NCBI GenBank assembly: GCA_039197065.1
Contig: JBCCUL010000031.1
Location: 26,255-90,254 of the forward strand
Direction: 5' to 3'
Source of the DNA: JANQPX01 sp039197065
Lineage (GTDB): Bacteria > Pseudomonadota > Alphaproteobacteria > Geminicoccales > Geminicoccaceae
Length of the DNA stretch: 64,000 nucleotides
Shown here: positions 32,729 through 41,814 of the stretch, piece after piece
Layout: the number at the start of each line of letters is the position of its first letter
Position numbering within the stretch: the stretch's first letter is position 1
Program-made: the position numbers and the translations under genes
The notes under the pieces: generated by a model
Seen by the model: only the letters and a program-made list of their open reading frames with translations
Database searches by the model: none
Told to the model about the DNA's origin: nothing

Positions 32729-33628
32729 TCAGTCAATCACACGTCCATCGAGCTGGCGAACAGCATTCATGACGGCAGAGGTACAGTTTGTCTCGTTCGT
32801 TCGCGCCGACGACGTAACATTTGAGACACTCAAAACCTGATCTTTGACTGAGACATCTGCGGTGACCAATCCGTCAAAGTGATCATTATTTACCACAGCC
32901 AATGGTCCTCCACAGTTGAAGCGGAATTGAGGGCGACGGCACTCAAAGGCTACCGATAATTTGTTAAGCGAAGTGTTCACTCTGGCTGCTGAGATCGACA
33001 AGCTTTCAACCGATGAAATAGGACAGTGAGGCGGATTTGGACTATTCCCCTCCAACTTTCGATCGCTGAACGATGCAAAGCCCTGATCACCTAGAATTCG
33101 GTTAATCTTTGCATACTCAACTGGGGGAGCTTCTGGTGAGTTACCCATCGAAGGCGCGTCAAATGCGCATGACCATGTCGGTCGATCGCCTCCATCAAGG
33201 CTGCCTGAGAAAAAAATTCTCCCAGTACTGTTTGGATCGACTTTGACTGTTTGAAAGAGCTTTGATCCCTCAACAAGCTTCTCAGCTCCTATCAGATTAC
33301 CAGCGCCTGCTGTAATCCCCTCCCCCAGGCTAAGTTCGATGGCAACAAGGTCTACATTGTAAGGGGTATCAGGCAATTCTACGGATATGTTGTACACGTC
33401 ATCTGACTTCGCCTCGATATCACAAATCAAGTTGGTCCGCTTCGTCACGCACAAACGCCAAGCGTTAACCGTGTTAGTATCAACGAATTGACGCAACAGA
33501 ACACTCCTAGCATTGGAGTAGCTAGACCGGTTAGCTTCTGAACATATTTCATCGCTGAGCGTTGAGTGACCTTCCTGCGAATAATCGGCGCTACCGGTAA
33601 TTTCTTCGTACACCGCCGCCAGAGACAA
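32729..33628 (-). CDS. Hypothetical protein, probably 5'-truncated
   Basis: A 299-residue reading frame of unknown function with lower GC than its neighbours. It is Ser/Asn/Asp-rich with several Cys (EICSEA, RLCVTK, LICDIE, WSCAFD, ECRRP, FNCGG), which suggests an exported, disulfide-containing protein. The only start codon is a TTG at 33628, yet the frame stays open for 52 more codons up to a TGA at 33785-33787 and reads like protein (ANEISDCHAILADGKFN), with no ATG, GTG or TTG. The native start and signal peptide therefore appear to be lost, next to the inverted repeat at 33824. Probably a gene remnant. Confidence 0.5.
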   Translation of the reverse strand: MSLAAVYEEITGSADYSQEGHSTLSDEICSEANRSSYSNARSVLLRQFVDTNTVNAWRLCVTKRTNLICDIEAKSDDVYNISVELPDTPYNVDLVAIELSLGEGITAGAGNLIGAEKLVEGSKLFQTVKVDPNSTGRIFFSGSLDGGDRPTWSCAFDAPSMGNSPEAPPVEYAKINRILGDQGFASFSDRKLEGNSPNPPHCPISSVESLSISAARVNTSLNKLSVAFECRRPQFRFNCGGPLAVVNNDHFDGLVTADVSVKDQVLSVSNVTSSARTNETNCTSAVMNAVRQLDGRVID

Positions 33629-33823
33629 TCCTTTTTCAGTATTGTGATCCTCGAAGCTGCTGGAACAAAAGAACTCAGTTGCGGCGCTCCGGTAGGTGTC
33701 CTGCGATAAACTTACCTCAGTATTAAATTTTCCGTCTGCTAGAATTGCGTGACAATCTGAAATCTCGTTCGCGAGTAGCTGTCCTCAATCGGTCGCAGCT
33801 CAAAGCTCTTTCGCTTCATAGAT

Positions 33824-33861
33824 AAAGCGGAAGCGTCTTTTAGGGCGGTGCGCAAATCATG
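33824..33861 (-). repeat. Right arm of a 38-bp inverted repeat pair
   Basis: Inverted copy (36 of 38 positions) of 32656-32693. The adjoining bases (ctttcgctt ... aaagcggaag) can also form a hairpin, as at the left arm, so both arms carry a stem on the side facing the hypothetical gene. Confidence 0.85.
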
Positions 33862-34639
33862 GGCCGTGAAACAAGGTGGCATGAAGGCGTTAATGAATGC
33901 CTAAAGACCGGAAGATGCCCTGCGATTGACGGCGTCGCTTGATGGCCGTCGATGAAGCCAGAGCTTTTCCCGAACAGGCGGCAACATCTTTTCGGCAAGG
34001 ACATGCGACGAAACAAAGGGATGGAGCGTGTCTCCGATCACATCCGACCGGGGCCCGCTCTAAGAGTTTTCTTTAAAAATTATCGAGTGATTTCATGGTG
34101 TTGTCCATGAGCGGATGTGAGGGGCTCGGCGTGCCGCGGTGCAGCGCACCACAAGTGGCAGGGGACGCTCCCCGCCTGCAGGCCTGCAAGGCCGAAGGTC
34201 GGGCTTGGCATGCCGGATCTTCGCCGCGATGCGGCTGCAGACCGGGACGACGCAGGTTGGACGCGAGAGGGAGCGTTCATGGGACAAAGCCACTCGAAGG
34301 GTCGCGCCGCCGCCGGTCCATGCCTCGTCATCGGCTTTGACCGGTGCGCCGCGCCGGTCTTCAACCCCCCCTCTTCCTTGCCTGACCTCGACTGCACCAT
34401 GAAGACATCATTGGATAACTTTCAAAGCAGGCTTGGCAAAACATCCCTCCGTTTCCGCCATAGGCACGATGCTCACGCCCAGGGCGTGCTTGTTGTCGAT
34501 CATCACATCTCTTTGGAACGTCCGTTCGAGCGCGGGGCCAGGCCGATCGATTGGGCTTGAGCTGCCGTCGACACCAGCGAGACCTTGTGTCTTTGCCCCT
34601 TCGGTCAGATGGTAGAGAACAGATGGCAGACACGGTCTG

Positions 34640-34708
34640 GCTCGAAAGCTTGGGCGCAAACCCTCGACCCAGGCTAGGGCGGTCCAAGTCTATGAGGTGG
34701 CCATGCCA
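34640..34708 (+). repeat. Dispersed intergenic repeat family 1, copy 2
   Basis: About 84% identical to 19511-19579 over 69 bp, same orientation. It ends 11 bp before the ureohydrolase start codon, so its 3' edge borders the ribosome site (GGGGGTGAG). Confidence 0.75.
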
Positions 34709-34719
34709 CAGGGGGTGAG

Positions 34720-35685
34720 ATGACGAAGACGACAGGGGCATTTGACGGCGACCCGATGCTGGCGCCCCGCTACATGAATATTCCGACCTTCATGCGTACG
34801 CCTTTGGTTAACGACCCCGCCGAGGTCGACGTTGCGCTGATCGGCGTGCCCTATGACAACGCCGTCACCAACCGGCCGGGTGCGCGTCATGGGCCGCGGG
34901 AGGTCAGGAACGCCTCCACCATGATGCGCACCATCCACCATGTGACGCGCACCAATCCTTACAGCCTTTGCAGGGTCGGCGATCTCGGCGACGTGCCGTT
35001 GCCCCATCTCTTCGATGACGCCGGCGTGGTCGAGGATATCGAAGGCTTCTACCAGTCGGTGGTGGCTGCGGGCACGACACCGCTTTCGATCGGCGGCGAT
35101 CACTCCATCACCTATCCGATTCTAAAAGCGCTCGGCGCCGAGCAGCCCCTTGGTCTCGTCCATATCGACGCGCACACGGACACCTGGGACCAGTTTCTGA
35201 ACACCAAATTTTCCCACGGCGCCCCCTTCCGCCGCGCGGTCGAGGCGGGCGTGCTCGATCCGAAACGCACCATCCAGATCGGCATCCGTGGTGCCCAAAA
35301 TGCTGACGAAGGCTGGCGATATGCCCAAGAAATGGGCATGCGCGTGGTGTTCATCGAAGAGCTGAACGAGCGTGGCTGCGCCGAGATCCTGGAGGAGGCG
35401 AAACGCATCGTCGGCGACCAGCCAGCTTATGTCACCTTCGACATCGACAGCCTCGATCCCGCCTTCGCGCCCGGCACCGGAACCCCGGAGTTCGGCGGGC
35501 TTACGCCGATTCAGGCGCAAATGCTCGTGCGCGGCCTCGATGGTTTGAACCTGATCGGCGCCGATGTCGTCGAGGTGTCACCGCCCTTCGACTACGCCAA
35601 CATCACCGCGTTAGCCGGCGCGACGATGGCCTATGAATTGCTATGCATCCTAGCACAGGCACGCGGGCGCGCAGGCACGGCCTGA
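34720..35685 (+). CDS. speB: Ureohydrolase, agmatinase/guanidino-acid hydrolase family
   Basis: A 321-residue binuclear-metal ureohydrolase. Metal-binding motifs are all present: SIGGDHSITYP, VHIDAHTDT and TFDIDSLDPAFAPGTGTPEFGG. The reaction is hydrolysis of a guanidino group to urea plus an amine. Agmatine, guanidinobutyrate, guanidinopropionate and guanidine are all substrates of members, and the sequence alone does not choose. The strong ribosome site AGGGGGTGAG precedes the ATG. It is followed on the same strand by a TauABC/SsuABC-like importer and two SDRs, an unusual setting for arginine or polyamine metabolism, which argues for scavenging of an external guanidino compound. Confidence 0.88.
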   Translation: MTKTTGAFDGDPMLAPRYMNIPTFMRTPLVNDPAEVDVALIGVPYDNAVTNRPGARHGPREVRNASTMMRTIHHVTRTNPYSLCRVGDLGDVPLPHLFDDAGVVEDIEGFYQSVVAAGTTPLSIGGDHSITYPILKALGAEQPLGLVHIDAHTDTWDQFLNTKFSHGAPFRRAVEAGVLDPKRTIQIGIRGAQNADEGWRYAQEMGMRVVFIEELNERGCAEILEEAKRIVGDQPAYVTFDIDSLDPAFAPGTGTPEFGGLTPIQAQMLVRGLDGLNLIGADVVEVSPPFDYANITALAGATMAYELLCILAQARGRAGTA

Positions 35686-35741
35686 TCGTGGACTAGGCGC
35701 TATCGCAGTCAAAAACGAAGAAACCAAGAGAGGAAACAGCC

Positions 35742-36749
35742 ATGAAGCCGATGACATCGAAAACAGCGGGCGTCCTCGCCCTCGGTGCAGCACTCGCCTT
35801 CGCCACGCCGGCGAGCGCCGCCGATCTGATCCGCTGCGTCTACCCCTTCTGGTTCGGCTTTGCACCGGTGCCGGTGGCCATCGAGCTCGGCTATTTCGCG
35901 GAAGAGGATCTGGAGGTTACCACGGTCTTCGACAATGACCGTGCGAATGTGCTCCCCGCCTTCGAGAGCGGCGATCTCGACTGCACCATGCGCACCATCG
36001 GCGAATATATGTCCCGCCCGCGCACGCCCGACACACCAGGCACTGTGATCGGCACGATCGACGTCTCGGTCGGCGCTGACGGCGTGGTCGCCGGACCGGA
36101 GATCGAGACGGTTGAGGATCTGGTCGGCAAGGTGTTCGCAGGCGAGATCAACCATCCCGGTACGGTGATGACCCAGCATGCGCTCTCGAAGCTCGGGCAC
36201 AGCATGGACGATCTGGAGCTTCGGCTGATCAACACCGATGATTCGATCGCCGTCTTCGAGGACGAAGAGGTCGCCGCCGTCGCGACCTGGGAGCCGATGA
36301 TGAGCAACATCGTCGACAACACCTCGAAGGAAGGTTCGAAGATCCTGCTCTCCTCCGCCGACTTCAACGGCCTGATCACCGATGTCATCATCGTCCATGA
36401 CGACGATCTCGAAGCGAACCCGGAAAAGTACAAAAAATTCCTGCGCGGTATCTATCGGGCGATCGATCTCTACAAGACCGATCCCGACGCCTTCCTCGCC
36501 GCAGCCGCTCCCGCCTTCGACGTGACGCCCGAGGAGATGGCGGCCGATCTCGGCGGCGTGCAGTACACGACCTATGAGGAAAGCGTCGAGTTCCTAGGCA
36601 CCGCTGGCAGCCCCGGCACCCTAGGCCAGATTTTTTCCGACCTGGATGCGATCAACCTGTCGCTTGATCTGCAGGACGAAAGCCTCGCTTATGAGAACCA
36701 CGTCGATCCGACGATCCAGGACGGCCTGTTCGACGGCGCCAAGCGTTAG
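35742..36749 (+). CDS. ABC transporter substrate-binding protein (NMT1/TauA-like)
   Basis: A 335-residue periplasmic binding protein of the NMT1/SsuA/TauA type. The signal peptide (MTSKTAGVLALGAALAFATPASA) is followed by DLIRCVYPFWFGFAPVPVAIELGYFAEEDLEV, in which the AIELGYFxEE segment is diagnostic. Ribosome site GAGAGGAAA. It would bind the solute imported by the next two gene products. Confidence 0.9.
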   Translation: MKPMTSKTAGVLALGAALAFATPASAADLIRCVYPFWFGFAPVPVAIELGYFAEEDLEVTTVFDNDRANVLPAFESGDLDCTMRTIGEYMSRPRTPDTPGTVIGTIDVSVGADGVVAGPEIETVEDLVGKVFAGEINHPGTVMTQHALSKLGHSMDDLELRLINTDDSIAVFEDEEVAAVATWEPMMSNIVDNTSKEGSKILLSSADFNGLITDVIIVHDDDLEANPEKYKKFLRGIYRAIDLYKTDPDAFLAAAAPAFDVTPEEMAADLGGVQYTTYEESVEFLGTAGSPGTLGQIFSDLDAINLSLDLQDESLAYENHVDPTIQDGLFDGAKR

Positions 36750-36804
36750 TGCTGCTGTCTGAACGACATCGATCGGGTCCGTCAGGGCCCGATCGCTCCT
36801 TTTG

Positions 36805-37608
36805 ATGGCTGACCAGCGCCGGAACGGCTCGCCTCTTCTTCGCTTTCGCGGCAAGGCGTCGGCGCAGACCGAGACCACGCTTGCGATCGTTGCGTTCGCC
36901 GGCCTGATCGCGATATGGCAGCTTATCGCGAGCTTCGAGCTGATGCCGGCGCGCTTTCTACCGGGACCGCTCGCGGTGCTCGAAGCGCTCGGCTGCATGC
37001 TGTTTCAGAACGACTTCCTGTCCGATATCGGCATCAGCATCGCGCGTGTCTGGGCCGCGTTCCTGCTCTCGGTGATTATGGCGGTGCCGCTCGGCATCTG
37101 GATGAGCAGCTACCGCCTCGTCGGAGCACTCACCGAGCCCGTCATCGACTTCATCCGCTACCTGCCCGTGCCGGCACTCGTGCCGCTCCTCCTCATCTGG
37201 TTCGGCATCGGCGAGGAGAGCAAGATCGCCGTACTCTGGATGGGCACCTTCTTCCAGCTCGTCCTCCTGATCGCCGACGACGCCAAGCGCGTGCCCTGGG
37301 AGTATGTCGAAATCGGCTACACCCTCGGCGCCAAGCCGCGCCAGATCATCCGGGACATCATCCTCCCCTCGATGGGGCCCTCGATGGTCGACAATCTCCG
37401 CATCACGCTCGGCTGGTGCTGGACCTACCTGATCGTCGCCGAGATCGTCGCCGCCAATAGCGGCATCGGCCACGCCATCTGGTCCATGCGCCGCTTCGTC
37501 AAGACGCCGGAGGTCATGGCCGGCATTCTCACCGTCGGCATCATCGGCCTCGCGACGGACCAGCTCATCCGCTACGCCCACCGCCGCTACTTCCGTTACC
37601 TCGGGTAA
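36805..37608 (+). CDS. ABC transporter permease (SsuC/TauC-like)
   Basis: A 267-residue inner-membrane permease. Marks are FLPGPLAVLEAL, IGISIARVWAAFLLSVIMAV, YLPVPALVPLLLIWFGIGE and the EAA-type loop EIGYTLGAKPRQIIRDIILP. Start ATG 36805 is preceded by an in-frame TTG; neither has a strong ribosome site. It pairs with the ATPase 4 bp downstream. Confidence 0.9.
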   Translation: MADQRRNGSPLLRFRGKASAQTETTLAIVAFAGLIAIWQLIASFELMPARFLPGPLAVLEALGCMLFQNDFLSDIGISIARVWAAFLLSVIMAVPLGIWMSSYRLVGALTEPVIDFIRYLPVPALVPLLLIWFGIGEESKIAVLWMGTFFQLVLLIADDAKRVPWEYVEIGYTLGAKPRQIIRDIILPSMGPSMVDNLRITLGWCWTYLIVAEIVAANSGIGHAIWSMRRFVKTPEVMAGILTVGIIGLATDQLIRYAHRRYFRYLG

Positions 37609-37612
37609 TGCG

Positions 37613-38425
<813 letters not shown>

Positions 38426-38437
38426 GGAGATATCGAG

Positions 38438-39205
38438 ATGGACTTCAGCGGCAAATCCGTCCTCGTCACCGGCGCTAGCCGCGGCATCGGCTACGGCATC
38501 GCCAAGGCCTTCGCGAAGGCCGGCGCCGATCTCACCATCCTCGCCGACGATCCGGAGACTGAGAAGGCAGCGAAAGCGTTGGAGGCGGTCGCGGGCAAGC
38601 CGGTACGAGCGATGGTGGCGGACATCGCCGATCGTGCAGCCGTGGCGTCGACGGTCGGTACGCTCGAAAGGATCGACGTGTTGATCAACAATGCCGGCCT
38701 CGAACTGATCACTCCGATCGACGAGGAAGGCGACGAGGTCGAAAACACCTTCCGCCGCATCGTCGACATCAACGTCAATGGCAGTTTTTTCGTGACGCGC
38801 GAAGCGTTGAAAAAGATCCCGGACGGCGGCCGGATCATTTTCACAGCCTCCGTCTGGGGGAAAAGCGCTGAGGCCGGCTTCAGCGCCTACTGCGCCTCCA
38901 AACACGCCGTCATCGGCCTGACGCGCACGCTCGCGAAAGAACTTGGCGCGAGAAACATCACGGTCAACGCCGTCTGTCCCGGCTGGGTCAAAACCGTCGC
39001 CTCCATGCGCTCTCTCGGCAAGATGGCGGAACGCTACGACCGCGACGAGCAATCCCTCCTCGACGACATCACCGCGACCCAGGCGATCGGCGGTCTGATG
39101 CAGCCGGACGACATCGCCGGCCCCTATCTCTTCCTCGCCTCGGACGCCGCCGCCAACATCACCGGCCAGTCCCTCAACATCGACCGCGGCGAGCTCCCAT
39201 CATGA
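38438..39205 (+). CDS. SDR-family oxidoreductase
   Basis: A 255-residue classical short-chain dehydrogenase: TGASRGIGYGIA nucleotide-binding loop, NNAGLE, catalytic Ser in FTASVWG, YCASK catalytic Tyr/Lys, and the C-terminal NITGQSLNIDRGE. Ribosome site GAGGAGAT. Its stop overlaps the start of a second SDR (ATGA), so two SDRs are made together, perhaps for two oxidation steps on the carbon skeleton left after urea removal. Substrate not identifiable. Confidence 0.9.
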   Translation: MDFSGKSVLVTGASRGIGYGIAKAFAKAGADLTILADDPETEKAAKALEAVAGKPVRAMVADIADRAAVASTVGTLERIDVLINNAGLELITPIDEEGDEVENTFRRIVDINVNGSFFVTREALKKIPDGGRIIFTASVWGKSAEAGFSAYCASKHAVIGLTRTLAKELGARNITVNAVCPGWVKTVASMRSLGKMAERYDRDEQSLLDDITATQAIGGLMQPDDIAGPYLFLASDAAANITGQSLNIDRGELPS

Positions 39206-39945
39206 GCCGCGGACGCGCGGCGGCGTTGACTTTAGATGGCAAGCGCGCCCTCGTCACCGGCGCAGCCGCCGGCATTGGGCGCGCGATCGCCGAGGACCTT
39301 CTGGCGAAGGGCGCGACCGTCGCCATGCTCGATCGCAACCACATCACCGACGCCCCCGCAGACACCCTCGCCCTCCAGGCCGATGTCTCCAGCGAGACGG
39401 ACGTCCTGGCCGCCATGACCGAAGTCCGAAAGAACCTGGGCGGTCTCGACATCCTCGTGAACAACGCCGGCATCCTTCTGGAGCGCAACCTCCTCGATTG
39501 CACACTGGCTGACTTCGAAAAAATCATCGGCGTCAATCTGCGCGGCGTCTTCCTGGTCGGCCGCGAAGCTATCCGCATGATGGTCGACCAAGGCGAAGGC
39601 GGCCGCGTGATCAACATCAGCTCCGAACTCGCCTATCTCGGCCGTGAGGATTTTTCGCTCTACTGCGCCTCCAAGGCCGGCGTCCTCGGTCTCACCCGCT
39701 CCTGGGCGCGCGAATTCGCACCCGACATCCTCGTGAACGCCGTCGCCCCCGGTCCCACCGACACCGCCATGCTCGACATCGAAAGCATGTCCCCCGAATG
39801 GCGCGAAAAGGAAACAGCCATACCCCTCGGCCGCATCGCCCGCCCTGAAGAAATCGCCAAAGTCGTCACCTTCCTAGCCGGCCCCGACGCCACCTTCATC
39901 ACAGGCCAGTGCTACCAGGCCAACGGCGGCGCCGTCATGCCCTAG
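39202..39945 (+). CDS. SDR-family oxidoreductase
   Basis: A 247-residue classical short-chain dehydrogenase: TGAAAGIGRAIA loop, NNAGILLE, VINISSELAY catalytic Ser, YCASK, and FITGQCYQANGGAVM at the end. It is the last gene of the ureohydrolase-transporter-SDR operon. It is only moderately similar to its neighbour, so the pair is not a recent duplication. Confidence 0.9.
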   Translation: MSRGRAAALTLDGKRALVTGAAAGIGRAIAEDLLAKGATVAMLDRNHITDAPADTLALQADVSSETDVLAAMTEVRKNLGGLDILVNNAGILLERNLLDCTLADFEKIIGVNLRGVFLVGREAIRMMVDQGEGGRVINISSELAYLGREDFSLYCASKAGVLGLTRSWAREFAPDILVNAVAPGPTDTAMLDIESMSPEWREKETAIPLGRIARPEEIAKVVTFLAGPDATFITGQCYQANGGAVMP

Positions 39946-40187
39946 GTGCGGTGCAACGCGCACATCGTTGACTTGACGGTGCTTGAACCTGGCTGCGTCG
40001 CCACTTCATCACCTTGTAAGCGCTTGAAAGAACATGTTGCCAGATTCGCGCTTTCTTTACGTTTCCACGTCATGATGGGCATCAGGTCCATGCGATCCTG
40101 GGAGTCCGAGCCTCTCCCAAGATCTACGGCGGGCGTAAGGATTCCCAGGATCGCATGGACCTGATTCGAGACCGTACCAGCCAAGCG
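39946..40187. other. Intergenic region with palindromic element
   Basis: Region after the SDR operon, with palindromic element copy B (40081-40165). A terminator with a T-tract for the operon is not visible; the palindrome may serve as transcript end. Confidence 0.5.
40081..40165. repeat. Palindromic element family 2, copy B
   Basis: A perfect 23-bp inverted repeat: 40081-40103 (core ggtccatgcgatcctggga) and its exact complement at 40143-40165, with a 39-bp loop. About 32 bp of arm plus loop (tccatgcgatcctggga through gcctc and ccc) match copy A at 32591 with two differences. The large stem would be stable in RNA or as a cruciform. Confidence 0.9.
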
Positions 40188-40460
40188 TTAAGACTTTCTT
40201 TCGGCTCGGACGAATTCGGCTTGTAATCGGCCTGCGATCTGAACGTCCGTACTCCTGGCCAACTTGTCGGAAGTCGGTTGGTTCTTATGCGCACTTCCTA
40301 CCCAATTGAGACACAAGATTACTGGGGGAAGCCAAAAGGACTTCTGCGTTATCCAAACGCGAGAATATAAGCTCGATACCGTCTGATGTAACATAAAGAA
40401 GCTTAAAGAGAATCCGAGAAACCACGCCAAAGACAGCCAGATGCTGATGACGGTGGGCAT
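40188..40460 (-). CDS. Small possible membrane protein
   Basis: A 90-codon frame starting ATG at 40460 (MPTVISIWLSLAWFLGFSLS), with one or two hydrophobic stretches at the N-terminus and around FWLPPVILCLNWVG, then a polar tail. I recognise no family and the ribosome site is weak. The local GC is lower than in the neighbouring operons. It may be real or chance. Confidence 0.25.
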   Translation of the reverse strand: MPTVISIWLSLAWFLGFSLSFFMLHQTVSSLYSRVWITQKSFWLPPVILCLNWVGSAHKNQPTSDKLARSTDVQIAGRLQAEFVRAERKS

Positions 40461-40673
40461 TGGGTGTCTCGACCATCTATGCTCCTAATTTACATTGATG
40501 AGACGCGAGAATAGGATCCTCATCGTGAATTTTCTGTATTACCGATAGCCAGGAAATCCATGTCGCGACCGAAATCTTGGCAATTGGTTCGTATTGTTTC
40601 GGAAGGCCTGCAGCTCAAGAAATTTGAGCCTGGTATTGAGTGGAAAAAAACATCGATGGAGATTGCTTCACAA

Positions 40674-41543
40674 ATGTCTTGTTCGCTCAAATTGTCTCGA
40701 TTTTCTTTCTCGGTATATCTCGCCATCACGCTTTCATTGACGTCATGTCAGCCGAGTGACGCCGACCCTGCTACAGGATCTGAGCAAGGGAAACGTGATG
40801 ATATAGAAGCCTTGGCAGCAGCATGTGATAGGGGAGACGACATGCGCTGCCATCTGTTGGGGCTTGAATACGCCCTGGGTGACAAGGTTTCTCAAGATTA
40901 TGAGAAAGCCGCTTCCCTATTTGAGAAAGCTTGTGCCTCGAATATTGCTGAGGCGTGTGCTTTCCTGGCCAGCAGCTATCACAATGGTGCAGGTGTGGAA
41001 AAGGATGTTACCAAAGCCACAGAGTTGGATACGCTCGCCTGTAGTCTCGGCGATGGCACGGGCTGTAAGGGTGCTGCCCAGTCTTATGTCTATGGCGATG
41101 GTGTCGAGCAGGATTTTGCGCAGGCACGCAATTTTGCCGAAGAAGCTTGCGAAAAAGGCCATGCTGAAGGATGCCGAATTCTGGCGAATCTCTACTACGA
41201 AGGTCAAGGAGTTCAGCAAGATATCAAACAAGCGGCTCGCCATTACGTCGAAGCCTGTAACGGCAGCGATGCTGTGAGCTGCCACAATGTCGGTTCGATG
41301 TTGGAAGGCATTGACAACGTTGCCGCCCAAAAAGAGAGCGTTGCTTACTTTCAGAAAAGCTGCGACCTCGACCACGGAAGGGCCTGCGCCAAAATCGGTT
41401 ATCTCTATGCGACAGGAGAAGGTGCCGTCGCCCAGGATTTTGAGAAGGCGATAACGGCTTACAAGAGAGGGTGCAGTGCTGGTTTTGAGGTGGCCTGTCA
41501 GGACTATCGGTCCCTTCAGGAGGCTTCGAGAGGAGGGGGCTAA
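40674..41543 (+). CDS. Cys-rich Sel1-repeat lipoprotein
   Basis: A lipoprotein of about 289 residues with Sel1-like repeats. I chose the ATG at 40674, giving a compact signal (KLSRFSFSVYLAITLSLTSC) with lipobox LTSC; ATGs at 40656 and 40560 would lengthen the N-terminus. At least six Sel1 units of about 36 residues follow, with the pattern AxxLGxxYxxGxGVxxDxxKA. Nearly every unit carries a Cys pair (ACDRGDDMRC, ACASNIAEAC, ACSLGDGTGC, ACEKGHAEGC), as in helicobacter Hcp proteins, so each helical hairpin is probably disulfide-locked. Sel1 arrays are protein-binding scaffolds; the partner is unknown. It stands alone, with no operon. Confidence 0.85.
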   Translation: MSCSLKLSRFSFSVYLAITLSLTSCQPSDADPATGSEQGKRDDIEALAAACDRGDDMRCHLLGLEYALGDKVSQDYEKAASLFEKACASNIAEACAFLASSYHNGAGVEKDVTKATELDTLACSLGDGTGCKGAAQSYVYGDGVEQDFAQARNFAEEACEKGHAEGCRILANLYYEGQGVQQDIKQAARHYVEACNGSDAVSCHNVGSMLEGIDNVAAQKESVAYFQKSCDLDHGRACAKIGYLYATGEGAVAQDFEKAITAYKRGCSAGFEVACQDYRSLQEASRGGG

Positions 41544-41715
41544 GCCGGCACGGCGAGCCGAGATCGCCCGTAATGTCCGCAGCTGATAGGCCAAGCAGAC
41601 CTGCCGAATGGTCCCGCTTCCTTCCTTCATTGACCCAAAGGCGCCACTCGAAAGAGTGAAGACAATAGGTCAGGGTCTTCGGTTGGCACAAATTTGTCCC
41701 TAACCCGCGAGCCAG
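41544..41715. other. Intergenic region after the Sel1 gene
   Basis: Convergent intergenic DNA between the Sel1 gene and the TRAP terminator. Nothing beyond the terminator is recognisable. Confidence 0.4.
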
Positions 41716-41755
41716 CAAAAAAGAACGCTCCCCCGAGAAAACCCGGAGGAGCGTT
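41716..41755 (-). terminator. Rho-independent terminator of the TRAP operon
   Basis: On the minus strand AACGCTCC (41755-41748) pairs with GGAGCGTT (41731-41724), extended by inner C/G pairs around a TTTTCT loop, and is followed by CTTTTTTG. It lies about 60 bp after the dctP stop. Confidence 0.9.
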
Positions 41756-41814
41756 TCAATCTCATCTCAAGTCGACGATGTCGGCGTCGGACAGTCAACG
41801 CTTGAACGCGTCGC

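Larger units (their letters stand above)
33785..34719. other. Unassigned region upstream of the ureohydrolase gene
   Basis: About 930 bp without a convincing gene. The left part holds the right inverted-repeat arm (33824-33861). From 34095 to 34360 the DNA is GC-rich and full of short complementary segments, for example GACCGGTGC/GCGCCGGTC around 34338-34358. Open frames occur on both strands (such as 34117-34560 and 34408-34659) but none has a recognisable domain or ribosome site. A copy of repeat family 1 ends 12 bp before the next gene. A structured RNA or a decayed gene are both possible. Confidence 0.4.

Noticed and set aside
34095..34360. Guanidine-I (ykkC) riboswitch upstream of the ureohydrolase
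   Set aside because: Words such as gggacaaagcc and gcgagagg recall the consensus, but the CTAGGGTTCCG-like block and the AAGCCCGGGAGA end are absent, and the region lies over 350 bp before the gene.
34117..34560. Plus-strand 147-codon ORF upstream of the ureohydrolase
   Set aside because: Several overlapping frames are open on both strands there, as expected in GC-rich DNA; no motif or ribosome site supports any of them.
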